Notes: generated from the letters alone by a model not told the origin. Counted from the stretch's first letter, positions 16,262 to 26,359 are shown. The stretch is 64,000 bases of DNA from Selenomonadales bacterium 4137-cl (GCA_032334055.1 JAUOZS010000001.1:1772501-1836500); one strand, 5' to 3'. Made by a program: numbers and translations.

Positions 16262-17206
16262 TTACACATAAAATTCCGAAGCCTTCAACTGATGAATAAG
16301 TTTCTTCATAAACTTCTTTCTGATCGCGGGAATCTCATCCTGCTTATAAGTATAAAATCCCTCGCCCGTCTTGATGCCCAGCTTCCCCTCCTTCACTTTT
16401 TCACGCAGCAGCCTGTTGGCTTCCTGCGAGTTATCCATCACCTTCAGCAGGTTATCGCCTACCACGCACCAGATGTCGAGGCCGCCGAAATCGGCCACCT
16501 CCAGTTGCCCCGTGGTGGCATAGCGGAACGCCGGCCCAAACTTGAGCGCCTTATCGACGTCGGCCGGTTCGGCTATCCCCTGCTCGATGATCGAAAACGC
16601 CTCCCTCGCGACACCCTGCTGGATGCGGTTGGCCACCAGCCCGGGCACATCCTTGAGAACCTTGACCGTCTGCTTCTTGATCGACTTGTACAAAGCCTCG
16701 ACTTCCTGATAGATTTCCGCCGGCATATTGCCGAAAAAGGACAGCTCGGCGATCGGCATCAGATGGCCGGGATTGTACCAGTGGCAGACCATCATCCGTT
16801 TCTTGCGTTCCTCGCCGACGAACGCCATCATTTCGTTCAGCGCCAGGCTGGAAGTGTTGCTGGCGATAATGGCCTCAGGCTTGCAGTATTCGTCCAGCTG
16901 CTTGAACAGTTTCTGCTTGAGTTCGATGATCTCGGGGGCAGCTTCGATGATGTAATCGCGGTCGGAAACCGCCGCCTTAAGATCGGTGCATGGCTTTATC
17001 CTGTCGAGGGTGGCCTCCACCTCGGCCGCGGCGATGAACTCCTCCTCGGCAAGCAGCTCAAGCTCTTGCCGGATCTGCTCCTTCGCCTTGGCCAACACTT
17101 GCTCGCCGGTATCGAACATATTCACATCATAGCCGTAAAGCGCAAACGACTCGGCGATAGCGTGCCCCATCGTTCCCGCGCCCACGACGCCGATTTTCCT
17201 TATCAT
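16262..17206 (-). CDS. 3-hydroxyacyl-CoA dehydrogenase family oxidoreductase
   Basis: 314 aa NAD-dependent dehydrogenase. The Rossmann motif GAGTMG is at residues 9-14, and the catalytic His142 lies in CHWYNPGHLMPIAEL, where bacterial 3-hydroxybutyryl-CoA dehydrogenases have HFFNP. The C-terminal domain (about 190-290) starts with GLVANRIQQG. The length of about 315 aa and the altered catalytic loop resemble members that act on free 3-hydroxy acids, such as L-carnitine dehydrogenase and lambda-crystallin. With a BKACE gene next to it, oxidation of a 3-hydroxy acid to the 3-keto acid is a reasonable inference. AGGTGG is 6 bases before the ATG; the gap to the BKACE gene is 10 bases. Confidence 0.85.
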   Translation of the reverse strand: MIRKIGVVGAGTMGHAIAESFALYGYDVNMFDTGEQVLAKAKEQIRQELELLAEEEFIAAAEVEATLDRIKPCTDLKAAVSDRDYIIEAAPEIIELKQKLFKQLDEYCKPEAIIASNTSSLALNEMMAFVGEERKKRMMVCHWYNPGHLMPIAELSFFGNMPAEIYQEVEALYKSIKKQTVKVLKDVPGLVANRIQQGVAREAFSIIEQGIAEPADVDKALKFGPAFRYATTGQLEVADFGGLDIWCVVGDNLLKVMDNSQEANRLLREKVKEGKLGIKTGEGFYTYKQDEIPAIRKKFMKKLIHQLKASEFYV

Positions 17207-17216
17207 AACAGGCCAC

Positions 17217-18038
17217 CTACTTTCTGAGATTGAGAATGGTCCTTGCGTCGTCGGCTGTCGCTACTTCCTTGTTGGCCTCCTTGATCAGGCGGACGGCCCG
17301 TTCCACGAATTCGGCGTTGGACTTGGCCAGCCGGTCCTTGGCATAAAGCACGTTGTCCTCCATCCCCACCCGTACATGACCACCGAGGGCGATCGCCGCG
17401 TATAAGATGGGAATATGGCCGGCGCCGATGCCGAATGCGGACCAGGTCGAACCGGAAGGAAGCAGGCTCTTGAGATACACCAGGTTCTCCACCGTCGCCG
17501 CCGTGCCGCCGGCCGCCCCCAACACGAACTGGTAATGACCCGGCGAGGCTATTACGCCCTTCTTCATGTAATACACGGCGTTGTACAGCATGCCGGCGTC
17601 AAAAACCTCGATTTCCGGCTTCACCCCGATTTCGGTCATCGTCCTGCCCAGCTTTTCGAGAAACTGGGGATGATTGATGAACAGGCTGCTGTGCATCCAG
17701 TTCATCGACCCGGCGTCATAAGACGCCATCTCCGGCTTCAGCTCGATAAGATGGGCCATCCGCGTCTCGTCGGTGGCGTTTAGGTCGCCCGACGTAGTAA
17801 GATTGAGGACGATATCGCACTTCTCGCGGATCAGACCGACCGTTTCGGCAAATTTCTCCTTGCTCATCGTCCCCTTGCCTTCGTCGTCGCGCATGTGAAG
17901 GTGGGCGACAGCCGCCCCCGCCTTCCAGCACTCGTATACGTCGGCGGCGATTTCCTTCGGCGTCATGGGAACGTTGGGGTTGTGCTCCTTTGTGGGCCAG
18001 GCGCCGGTAGGCGCGACAGTCACGATCACTTTTTGCAT
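17217..18038 (-). CDS. BKACE (3-keto-5-aminohexanoate cleavage) family enzyme
   Basis: 273 aa TIM-barrel enzyme of the DUF849/BKACE superfamily. Members cleave a beta-keto acid with acetyl-CoA to give acetoacetate plus a new acyl-CoA. The zinc ligands are visible in HLH (His46, His48), and Glu227 in VRVGMEDN sits at the position expected for the third conserved ligand. The start is the ATG at 18038 with GAGGTG 7 bases upstream. It is the first gene of the operon with the dehydrogenase and AtoE, behind a sigma-54 promoter. The specific keto acid (dehydrocarnitine, 3-keto-5-aminohexanoate, a simple 3-keto acid) cannot be read from the sequence. Confidence 0.88.
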   Translation of the reverse strand: MQKVIVTVAPTGAWPTKEHNPNVPMTPKEIAADVYECWKAGAAVAHLHMRDDEGKGTMSKEKFAETVGLIREKCDIVLNLTTSGDLNATDETRMAHLIELKPEMASYDAGSMNWMHSSLFINHPQFLEKLGRTMTEIGVKPEIEVFDAGMLYNAVYYMKKGVIASPGHYQFVLGAAGGTAATVENLVYLKSLLPSGSTWSAFGIGAGHIPILYAAIALGGHVRVGMEDNVLYAKDRLAKSNAEFVERAVRLIKEANKEVATADDARTILNLRK

Positions 18039-18081
18039 CCTTGTCACCTCGAAGTATTATTTGGGTTCGCCCCTAACATAT

Positions 18082-18098
18082 AGCAACAACCGTGCCAA
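18082..18098 (-). promoter_or_regulatory. Sigma-54 (RpoN) promoter of the BKACE operon
   Basis: TTGGCACGGTTGTTGCT on the minus strand matches the consensus TGGCAC-N5-TTGC without mismatch, and GG and GC are exactly 10 bp apart. It lies 44 bases upstream of the BKACE start codon. An enhancer-binding activator gene is immediately upstream, which makes the promoter assignment convincing. Confidence 0.9.
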
Positions 18099-18130
18099 GA
18101 GCACAAACCGCGCTGCACCGGCCTTGTTGA

Positions 18131-18175
18131 AAACAAAAACCGGGAGGGCGATGAAATTTTTCATCGCCCTCCCGG
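18131..18175 (-). terminator. Intrinsic terminator after the sigma-54 activator gene
   Basis: A near-perfect stem of up to 17 bp (CCGGGAGGGCGATGAAA and complement) with a tiny loop is followed by TTTTTGTTTT on the minus strand. It insulates the activator from the BKACE operon. Confidence 0.92.
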
Positions 18176-18215
18176 TGGGAATAATGCAAAATATCTGAAA
18201 AATAACCCTATTGAA

Positions 18216-18259
18216 GGTGATGACAATTAGCATCAGAAGTGATGCTAATTGTCATCACC
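18216..18259 (-). promoter_or_regulatory. Tandem dyads, candidate enhancer (UAS) for the activator
   Basis: A perfect 20-bp inverted repeat with a 4-nt spacer spans the stop codon of the activator gene. Each arm is itself an 18-bp dyad of the form TGATGNNAATTNNCATCA (18218-18235 and 18240-18257). The dyad centres are 22 bp apart, about two helical turns. The site is about 150 bp upstream of the sigma-54 promoter, a typical enhancer distance. There is no T-run, and a separate terminator follows, so it is unlikely to be a terminator. Confidence 0.6.
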
Positions 18260-19783
18260 CAGCTTCAGGCCGAATTTCTTCGCCTTCTTGACAATCGTCG
18301 ACTGATCGACCTTCAGCACCTTGGCAGCCTTACGGGTACTGCCATAGAGGCCCAGCACCCTTTCCAACGTCTTTTTTTCGATATTCGCCACTATTTCTTT
18401 AAGGCCCGCTTCCCTGGTCATCGGCTCGCCGCTGCCAGGATAAACGTTCAGCAGGGGGGCGAGCTGTTCCCCGCCGATTACCGCCGCCGGCTCGGCCACG
18501 ATCACCAGCCGCTCGACGATATTCTGCAGCTCGCGGATATTACCCGGCCAAGAATAATGCTTCATTATTTCCAATCCCGCATCTTCGATGACCGTAACCT
18601 TGCCGTATTTCGCGTTGTAAAGCGCGAGAAAGTGCTCGGCGAGCGGTTCCACGTCCTCCGCTCGCGCCCGCAGCGGCGGGATGACGATCGGAAACACGTT
18701 CAGGCGGTAATAAAGATCCTCCCTGAACCGCCCCTGCGTCACCAGCGACCGCAAATCGCAATTAGTCGCCGCGAGTATCCTGACATCCAGCTTGAACGGC
18801 CTCGTGCCGCCGATCCTGGTAATCTCCTTGTGTTGAATCACCCGCAGCAGCTTCGACTGCAGCTCCAGCGGCATATCGCCGATCTCGTCGAGCAGCAGCG
18901 TCCCCTTGTCAGCAAGCTCGAACAACCCCAGCCTGCCGGTGCCAGCCGCGCCGGTGAAAGCGCCCTTCTCATACCCGAACAGCTCGGCTTCCAGCAGATT
19001 TGCGGGGATGGCCGCGCAGTTCACCTTTATGAACGGTCCTTTATTGCGCGGGCTGTTCGTATAAATCTCGTTGGCGACGACCTCCTTACCCACCCCCGTT
19101 TCGCCGGCGATCAGCACGGTGACGTCAAGGGGCGCCACCTGGCGGATCGCCTCGATGACCTTTGCCGTTCCCTCGCTGCGGCCGATAAGACTCATGTTGA
19201 GGTTCTGCCGCCGCAGATGCTCAATCTCCATGATACTCTTGGCCTTGTCAGCCTCGACGGCCTTCATCTTTTCCTGCGAGGCGTCCAGCTCGGCCTTCAT
19301 CGTCAGCAGGTCGGTTATCTCGCGGTCAATAACCACAACGTTCTTGACATTTTCCTCCGCGTCAAAAACCGGAATGCCGGTTATTAGCATCTTTCGGCCG
19401 CTGCGCAGGCTCACGCCCACCGAGTTGACCCGCTTTTTCAGTCTGATTACCTCCGGGGTCACGGCATTTTTATAAAGGCCGGCAGCCTCGCATTCCTCCA
19501 CATACCTGCCGACGACCTCCTCCGGCGCGATACCGGTTATCCGCGTGTAGGCTTTGTTGACGTACAGCGTCTTACCCGCTCCGTCGGCGATGTAGATGCC
19601 GTCGTAAACATGGTCGCCGAGCTCGCGGAAGTCGAACTCCGCCGTGCGGCGTAACTCTTCGAGGACCTTGCCCAATCCCGCTGCCACTTGTTCGCTCTCG
19701 CACCGTTCGCAGCCGCCGGCGGCGACCCTGGCGATCAGCTCCTCCAGAAACGCCTGGGCCGTAAACTTGTCCCGTCCGCCCAC
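18245..19783 (-). CDS. PAS domain sigma-54-dependent transcriptional activator
   Basis: 512 aa enhancer-binding protein. An N-terminal helical region and a PAS domain (about residues 60-165; IYIADGAGKTLYVNKAYTRITG) lead by a coiled coil to the AAA+ domain. This carries Walker A GETGVGKE, the sigma-54 contact loop GAFTGA, and Walker B LLLDEIGDMP. A Fis-type helix-turn-helix is at the end (STRKAAKVLKVDQSTIVKK). There is no receiver domain, so the PAS domain probably binds a small ligand. I place the start at the GTG at 19783, preceded by GAGGGGGG at 7 bases; upstream in-frame starts run into the guaB terminator. It probably activates the adjacent BKACE operon. Confidence 0.9.
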   Translation of the reverse strand: MGGRDKFTAQAFLEELIARVAAGGCERCESEQVAAGLGKVLEELRRTAEFDFRELGDHVYDGIYIADGAGKTLYVNKAYTRITGIAPEEVVGRYVEECEAAGLYKNAVTPEVIRLKKRVNSVGVSLRSGRKMLITGIPVFDAEENVKNVVVIDREITDLLTMKAELDASQEKMKAVEADKAKSIMEIEHLRRQNLNMSLIGRSEGTAKVIEAIRQVAPLDVTVLIAGETGVGKEVVANEIYTNSPRNKGPFIKVNCAAIPANLLEAELFGYEKGAFTGAAGTGRLGLFELADKGTLLLDEIGDMPLELQSKLLRVIQHKEITRIGGTRPFKLDVRILAATNCDLRSLVTQGRFREDLYYRLNVFPIVIPPLRARAEDVEPLAEHFLALYNAKYGKVTVIEDAGLEIMKHYSWPGNIRELQNIVERLVIVAEPAAVIGGEQLAPLLNVYPGSGEPMTREAGLKEIVANIEKKTLERVLGLYGSTRKAAKVLKVDQSTIVKKAKKFGLKLGDDN

Positions 19784-19838
19784 ATCGCCACCCCCCTCTA
19801 CCCCCACTATAAAGCAAGAAGCGTGCCGGCACAACAGG

Positions 19839-19866
19839 AAAAAAGAAAGCCGCCCCGCGGGGCGGC
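19839..19866 (-). terminator. Intrinsic terminator after guaB
   Basis: The stem GCCGCCCC / GGGGCGGC is followed by TTTCTTTTTT on the minus strand. Confidence 0.92.
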
Positions 19867-19873
19867 CTTATGT

Positions 19874-21337
<1,464 letters not shown>

Positions 21338-21512
21338 TTACTCCTTTCAGCGGTTGTCTACACGTATTTTGAATATAATACCATAACTCACCGGACGAAT
21401 CCACCTTTTTTGTCCCCTGCGGCGAAAAATTCCCCGCCGCCGTTCGCGCCACGGATACAAACTATTTTCCGGTCCCACACTAAACTTATCATGCTCACCC
21501 GGAGGTGCAAAA

Positions 21513-22643
21513 ATGCTGGCAATCCGCGGCGCAACTGTTCACACCGTCAGTCGCGGCACCCTGGAAGGCGCCGTAATCCTGCTGGCCAACGGCAAAATCG
21601 TCGCCGTCGACCGGCACCTTCCCATCCCTGCCGACGCGCGCATCCTCGAAGCCGCCGGCAAAGTCGTCACCCCTGGACTCATCGACTGCCACACCCACCT
21701 TGGCATCGCCGAGGAAGGGGTTGGGGACGCCCATGTCGACAAAAACGAAACCGCCGACCCGGTCTGCCCCCACCTACGCGCCCTCGACGCCGTCAATCCC
21801 GAGGACGAAGGATTGGAAGACGCCGTCGGCGGCGGCGTTACCTCCATCATCGTCACCCCCGGCAGCGAAAACGTCATCGGCGGCCAGAGCATCGCCATCA
21901 AAACCCGCGGCCGCGTCATCGACGACATGGTTCTCCGTCAGCCGGCAGGCGTCAAAATCGCCTTCGGCGAAAACCCCATCAAAATGTACGGCGGCAAAGG
22001 CAAAGCCCCCTCCACTCGCATGACCGTCGCCGGCCTTATCCGCGAAAACCTCGTCGCCGCCCGTGACTACGCGCAAAAGCCGCCAGCCGGGCGTGATCTT
22101 CGGCTGGAAACACTCGCCCGGGTATTAAACGGCGAAATCCCCCTCAGAGCCCACGCCCACGCTGCCGACGACATCGCCACCGCCCTCAGAATCGCCGCCG
22201 AATTCAACCTGCGGCTGACCCTCGAACACGCCACCGCCGGCCACAAAATCGCCGACCTTATCGCCGCCCGCGGCGTCCCCGCCGCCGTCGGCCCCTCCAT
22301 CACCGCCCGCGTCAAAGTCGAGCTCCGCGACCGCACCTACCGCACGCCCGCCATCCTCCACGCCGCCGGCGTTAAAATAGCCCTCATCACCGACCATCCC
22401 TTCCTGCCGATCGGCGGCCTGCGTCTCGAAGCCGCCCTCGCCATCCGCGAAGGGCTGCCGGCTGCCGCCGCCCTGCGGGCCATAACCCTCAGCGCCGCGG
22501 AAATAATCGGCGTCGCCGACCGCGTTGGCAGCCTCGACGCAGGCAAAGACGCCGACCTCGTCATCTTCGGCGGCGACCCCTTCGCCGTCGCCACCAAAAT
22601 AGAACAGGTGTTCATCGACGGCCAACCGGTTTACGGCCGTTGA
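21513..22643 (+). CDS. Amidohydrolase (imidazolonepropionase-like)
   Basis: 376 aa metal-dependent hydrolase with an N-terminal beta-sandwich strand pair and an (alpha/beta)8 barrel. The metal motif is GLIDCHTHLG (HxH near residue 60), a later metal His region is RAHAHAADD, a further His lies in LEHATAGHK, and the Asp is in LITDHPFLPIGG. The C-terminal SLDAGKDADLVIFGGDPF is typical of the amidohydrolase-1 family. The substrate is unknown; it may act on a cyclic amide or a dipeptide-like compound. GGAGG lies 7 bases before the ATG. It is alone on plus, convergent with the methylase gene with a gap of only 7 bases. Confidence 0.85.
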   Translation: MLAIRGATVHTVSRGTLEGAVILLANGKIVAVDRHLPIPADARILEAAGKVVTPGLIDCHTHLGIAEEGVGDAHVDKNETADPVCPHLRALDAVNPEDEGLEDAVGGGVTSIIVTPGSENVIGGQSIAIKTRGRVIDDMVLRQPAGVKIAFGENPIKMYGGKGKAPSTRMTVAGLIRENLVAARDYAQKPPAGRDLRLETLARVLNGEIPLRAHAHAADDIATALRIAAEFNLRLTLEHATAGHKIADLIAARGVPAAVGPSITARVKVELRDRTYRTPAILHAAGVKIALITDHPFLPIGGLRLEAALAIREGLPAAAALRAITLSAAEIIGVADRVGSLDAGKDADLVIFGGDPFAVATKIEQVFIDGQPVYGR

Positions 22644-22650
22644 CGAACAC

Positions 22651-25650
22651 CTACAACATATACTCCCCGTCCAGGCAGCGCCGCCAGTCCGCTAGCGCCC
22701 TGGCCAGCTCGCCCGCGGCCAACACCGGCGCGGCCAGCATACCGGCCGCCTGCAAAGGAGCGACACACACCCGCCCCCCCCAGTCGGCCTCAGGAGCATA
22801 ACCTTCCAAACCGCGCCCCGCAACAAACTCGCCCGCGCACCGCCAGTGCATCAGCCAAGAGTCCGGGCCGTCCGCCAGCTGCCACACGACCGGCCGGCGC
22901 TTGAACTGGGCGACATGACGCGGAAAGAACCCGCGCTCCAGCCAGCGGTCGAGTGCGACGCCGGTTACGGCGGCGAAATCGGCGGCAAATCCGGCTGGAA
23001 CGCACCTCTGCGCGACAAGTTCATCAAGCGCCGCCCGCACCGCCGGGATGGCCATTATGCCGGGGTCGGCGGCCGCCGCCTGCTCCGGCCAGGCATGGCC
23101 ATGCAGCGTCAGCACCGCCGCGCTGACGAAATCCAGCGCCATTTCCTTCTCCAGCGGCGGACACCGCCAGCCCTCCTCCACGATCCCCTCACATAAAAGA
23201 TTATATACTGTTAGGGGATGCAATCTTATAAATGCCACTAATTTTATGAAGAATTCCTCCGGCAACTGGCCGCGCTTCGGACCCTCCCGGTACAAAAGGC
23301 TCAGTCGCTCTTTCAGGACTGCCAGTTCTTCGCCGCCGCACTGGCGGACACTGGCCGGCCCCGGCAGCCTGTCGTCCGCCAGCTCCGGCGGCAGCGTCTC
23401 GTACCCGGCCAGCGCCGGCCACTCGTCCGGAAAGCCTCCGAGCTCTTCAGTCAGCGCCGCCGCCTCGGCCGGCGGCAGGGCTAACGCAGCCGCCAGCAGT
23501 CGGTCGACGGCGGCTGCGGCCAACACCTGCCTCAGGGCCGCCAGCCATAGCCGGACCGCCCGTTGCGCCAGCGTGGCCGAGAGCGGCAGGAACTCCGCCG
23601 GCGCGAAGCGGTAACCCCGGTCGGTCGGCTCCAGCGTCCGCAGTTCGTCCGCCGCCGCCGCCGCCACCAGCGCCAGCCGGCCGATCTCTTGCCGAGTTGT
23701 CGCCGACACGGCCGGCAAAGGCAGTCGCTGGAGATCGACAGGCTGATAATTGACCGTCGGGTTGAACACCTTCAGCAGCCCCTGACAGAGCTTGGCGTTA
23801 AGAAGGCCGAGCAGAAAAGGCGTTTCCTGCGGGTCGTGAGCGAAAACGCAGCTGGCGGCCATATCGGTCATGCAGCCGGCCGGCAGCAGCTTGGCCGTGA
23901 AAGCCTTGCTGCTCACCAGTCCGTACGCCAGCCCCTCACGGAACCAGTACTTCGTGTTGGGAAGCTGAGCGGAATAATAGCTCCCGTAATATCGCCGCGC
24001 GCCCTCCGTCCAGCGCACGTAATGAGCCGCCCGGCGCGCGTAGCGGAACCCGCTCGCCTCCTTTTCGTACGGTACCCACCCGTCCGCCGCGCCGTCCGGG
24101 CCCCAAATCTCCCACCAGCGTCGTACGAACCGCGCGTTGTCCGCCGTCTTCATCCCCAGCACGACATCGGCGGCCTCCTTTAGCGGCCGCGCTTCCGTCA
24201 GCGCCGCCCGCAGCCCGTCCCCCAGCCAGTAGGCCAACGGCCTCCCGGGCAAGGCGGTCGCCTCGGCAACCGTGCGAACGAACACCTCCGGCCGGCGCTC
24301 GCCGGCGTTATGCCCCCGCACCGCCTCCGCCAGCGCCTCGGCCTTTCGCGGCGCCGCCAACAGCTTGATATAAACGCCTTTTTCGGCTGCGGCCCCGTTT
24401 ACGGCCAGCACGAACAGCGCCGCATCCACCACCGCATCGGCGAAGGCCCCCAGCCCCAGGTGGGCCAACGTGCGAATCGCCGCCTGGCCGAAAACTTCGC
24501 CGCGCAACTTCGCGTAACTTTGGAGGTAAAGAAAAGACTGCGGCGTAACCATCGCCACGCACTCCTCCGCCAGCGCCAGGCAACGCGTAATGAAAGCCGC
24601 GTAAAGATTGCCGGCGGCGACGGGGTAATGCCGCCGCAGATACGCCCGGACCGTTGAGGCGTAATCGCGCTTGTCCAAATAAGGCGGATTAGTCAGCACC
24701 ACCGCGTAGCGGCGGCCCAGCAGCCGGCCGAGCGCCCCTGCGGCGTCCGCCGCCGTCAGCAACGACCCCAGTCCGCCGTCCCGCTCGTCAGCCGCCACGA
24801 CATTGGCGTACAAACCCGGCAGCGCGGCAAGCTCGATAGCCGGCGCCCTCTCCTTTGCCCGCAGCCACAGGACCGCGCGGGCGACCGCCACCGCCCGCTT
24901 GTCGATATCCGCTCCGAAAAGATTGCCGTTCACGATCGACGCGCAGATCACCGCCGGATCGTCAGCCCCCTCCTCGCGATACATCCCGTATAAAAGATCG
25001 AACGCCGCCAACAGAAAATTACCCGCACCGCAGGCCGGGTCGCAAACCGTCAGCTCCCTCGCCCGGCGTGGCCGCCCCCTGCTCTCGTCCGGCAAGCCGA
25101 CGCGATAGCGCCACCCGGCCGCCAGCGCCGAGTCCGGACGCCCGGCGAGCCACAGCGCACCGAGGGAATTTTCCGCCAGGAAAGCCGCCATGTATGGCTC
25201 GCTGTACACCTGGGTCGCGGGCACCAGCGCCCCGGCGCCGATCTTCGCGCACTGGTCGCCGCGCGTCCGGCCAGCCAGCCCTGCCCGCTCACCGCTGTGC
25301 CAGAACTGGTTCAGCCACCCGAGCGCGGCCGGAGCGGTCAATAGCTCCCCGCAGCCGGCCAGAAGCTCGCGGCCGCGTTGCTCCGCCGCTGGCAGCACTC
25401 CCGCCGTTCCTCCGAAAAAAGCCGGCGCCGGACCCGCCACCCCCCGCGCGGCCATCGCAGCCTCCAGAGCCAGCGTCATCCCGGCGTGCCACGCCTCAGC
25501 CCCGGCCGCTTCGCCCGTCCCGTCCTCCAGCATCCGCCGCAGCAGAGTAACCGTTTCCCGCAGTTTTTTCCGCGCCCCGTTATCCATAGCAGCCCCCAAA
25601 CGGCCAATAATATCCATTGCTTCGCCGGCCCGGAGGCAAACTCCTACCAT
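22651..25650 (-). CDS. Solitary PglX-like N6-adenine DNA methyltransferase
   Basis: 999 aa. The methylase core carries motif X-like ATQVYSEPYMAAFLAENSLG (about 145-164), motif I DPACGAG (204-210) and motif IV NPPY (321-324). A long C-terminal half (about 480-999) lacks recognisable nuclease motifs and resembles the specificity half of PglX and type IIG enzymes. It should transfer methyl from SAM to adenine at an asymmetric site. No pglZ, brxC or restriction endonuclease is adjacent: its neighbours are an amidohydrolase and a wall protein. The start is uncertain; ATG codons at residues 12 and 22 are alternatives. Very high GC and Ala content match the genome, so recent transfer is not obvious. 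Confidence 0.8.
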   Translation of the reverse strand: MVGVCLRAGEAMDIIGRLGAAMDNGARKKLRETVTLLRRMLEDGTGEAAGAEAWHAGMTLALEAAMAARGVAGPAPAFFGGTAGVLPAAEQRGRELLAGCGELLTAPAALGWLNQFWHSGERAGLAGRTRGDQCAKIGAGALVPATQVYSEPYMAAFLAENSLGALWLAGRPDSALAAGWRYRVGLPDESRGRPRRARELTVCDPACGAGNFLLAAFDLLYGMYREEGADDPAVICASIVNGNLFGADIDKRAVAVARAVLWLRAKERAPAIELAALPGLYANVVAADERDGGLGSLLTAADAAGALGRLLGRRYAVVLTNPPYLDKRDYASTVRAYLRRHYPVAAGNLYAAFITRCLALAEECVAMVTPQSFLYLQSYAKLRGEVFGQAAIRTLAHLGLGAFADAVVDAALFVLAVNGAAAEKGVYIKLLAAPRKAEALAEAVRGHNAGERRPEVFVRTVAEATALPGRPLAYWLGDGLRAALTEARPLKEAADVVLGMKTADNARFVRRWWEIWGPDGAADGWVPYEKEASGFRYARRAAHYVRWTEGARRYYGSYYSAQLPNTKYWFREGLAYGLVSSKAFTAKLLPAGCMTDMAASCVFAHDPQETPFLLGLLNAKLCQGLLKVFNPTVNYQPVDLQRLPLPAVSATTRQEIGRLALVAAAAADELRTLEPTDRGYRFAPAEFLPLSATLAQRAVRLWLAALRQVLAAAAVDRLLAAALALPPAEAAALTEELGGFPDEWPALAGYETLPPELADDRLPGPASVRQCGGEELAVLKERLSLLYREGPKRGQLPEEFFIKLVAFIRLHPLTVYNLLCEGIVEEGWRCPPLEKEMALDFVSAAVLTLHGHAWPEQAAAADPGIMAIPAVRAALDELVAQRCVPAGFAADFAAVTGVALDRWLERGFFPRHVAQFKRRPVVWQLADGPDSWLMHWRCAGEFVAGRGLEGYAPEADWGGRVCVAPLQAAGMLAAPVLAAGELARALADWRRCLDGEYML

Positions 25651-25661
25651 GGCCGGACGCC

Positions 25662-25690
25662 AAAAAAGGCCCGGGATTACTCCCGAGCCT
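25662..25690 (-). terminator. Intrinsic terminator after the 3D-domain gene
   Basis: A 10-bp stem (AGGCTCGGGA with TCCCGGGCCT, one mismatch or wobble) is followed by a T-run on the minus strand. Confidence 0.85.
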
Positions 25691-25705
25691 TTCCAGCCGC
25701 TGCGC

Positions 25706-26338
25706 TTACAGCACGTACACCTTTACCTTCTGCATGCCGAACTCATATGCTTCGTCGACCGACCCCATGGCGATGTCGATGCGGTTGCCCTTGATGGCGC
25801 CACCGGTATCCTCGGCGGTCGCGTATACGCCGCGGCCGTCGGCGAACTCGATATACACCCGTGCGCCGAGGGGGATAACCCGCGGGTCGACGGCGATAAT
25901 GCCGGGACGGACCCGGGTGCCCAGGTGAGTCAGGCTGCCCCACTTGCCGTTATCGTGCGGGCCGGACGCGTACGCCGTCGCGACGATGTCAAGCGCACGC
26001 TTATGGCTGTCAGGCGCCGCGCCCTGCTTTACCGCCGCGCTCTTACCGGTCAGCGCCGTGATGACGCCCAGATCGGCAACGCCGTCGGCCTCGATAGCAA
26101 GCGATTTTTCCAGCTTTTGAACCGCCGCGGCGGTACGGCTGCCGTACACGCCGTCCCGGTCGCCGGTGCCGAAGCCTTTCTCGGCCAGAGCGGCCTGAAG
26201 CTGACGCACGTCATCTCCCTGGGTGCCCGGGGCAAGCTCGCGCTCGCCCAAAGCCGCCCACGCCAGCGGCGTAGCCGCGCCCAAAGCCAAAGTGAACATG
26301 GTGAAGGTACATACAATAATCTTGTTGATGTTTTTCAT
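25706..26338 (-). CDS. Secreted peptidoglycan-binding / 3D domain protein
   Basis: 210 aa. A signal peptide (about 1-28) is followed by a PG_binding_1 domain (about 38-95; QLQAALAEKGFGTGDRDGVYG) and a C-terminal 3D domain (about 118-208) with ATAYASGPHD, AVDPRVIPLG, VYATAEDTGGAIKGNRIDIA. The Asp residues of the 3D name are in DPR, EDTG and RIDIA. Such proteins are YocH/YabE/Rpf-like or SpoIID-like lytic enzymes that cleave peptidoglycan outside the membrane. AAAGGGGTG precedes the ATG by 7 bases. A c-di-AMP riboswitch lies in the leader, the classical arrangement for wall-remodelling genes. Confidence 0.92.
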   Translation of the reverse strand: MKNINKIIVCTFTMFTLALGAATPLAWAALGERELAPGTQGDDVRQLQAALAEKGFGTGDRDGVYGSRTAAAVQKLEKSLAIEADGVADLGVITALTGKSAAVKQGAAPDSHKRALDIVATAYASGPHDNGKWGSLTHLGTRVRPGIIAVDPRVIPLGARVYIEFADGRGVYATAEDTGGAIKGNRIDIAMGSVDEAYEFGMQKVKVYVL

Positions 26339-26359
26339 TTTAAAACACCCCTTTCTATC

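Noticed and set aside
18216..18259. The 20-bp palindrome as a transcription terminator
   Set aside because: There is no T-run on either strand, and a complete terminator follows about 40 bp further on; the internal dyads fit a protein-binding site better.
22125..22625. Minus-strand frames opposite the amidohydrolase
   Set aside because: Low-complexity Gly/Asp/Val-rich translation typical of the antisense of a GC-rich gene; the plus-strand amidohydrolase has clear motifs and a ribosome binding site.
22651..25650. A BREX defence island
   Set aside because: Only the PglX-like methylase is present; no pglZ, brxA, brxB, brxC or brxL is adjacent on either side.
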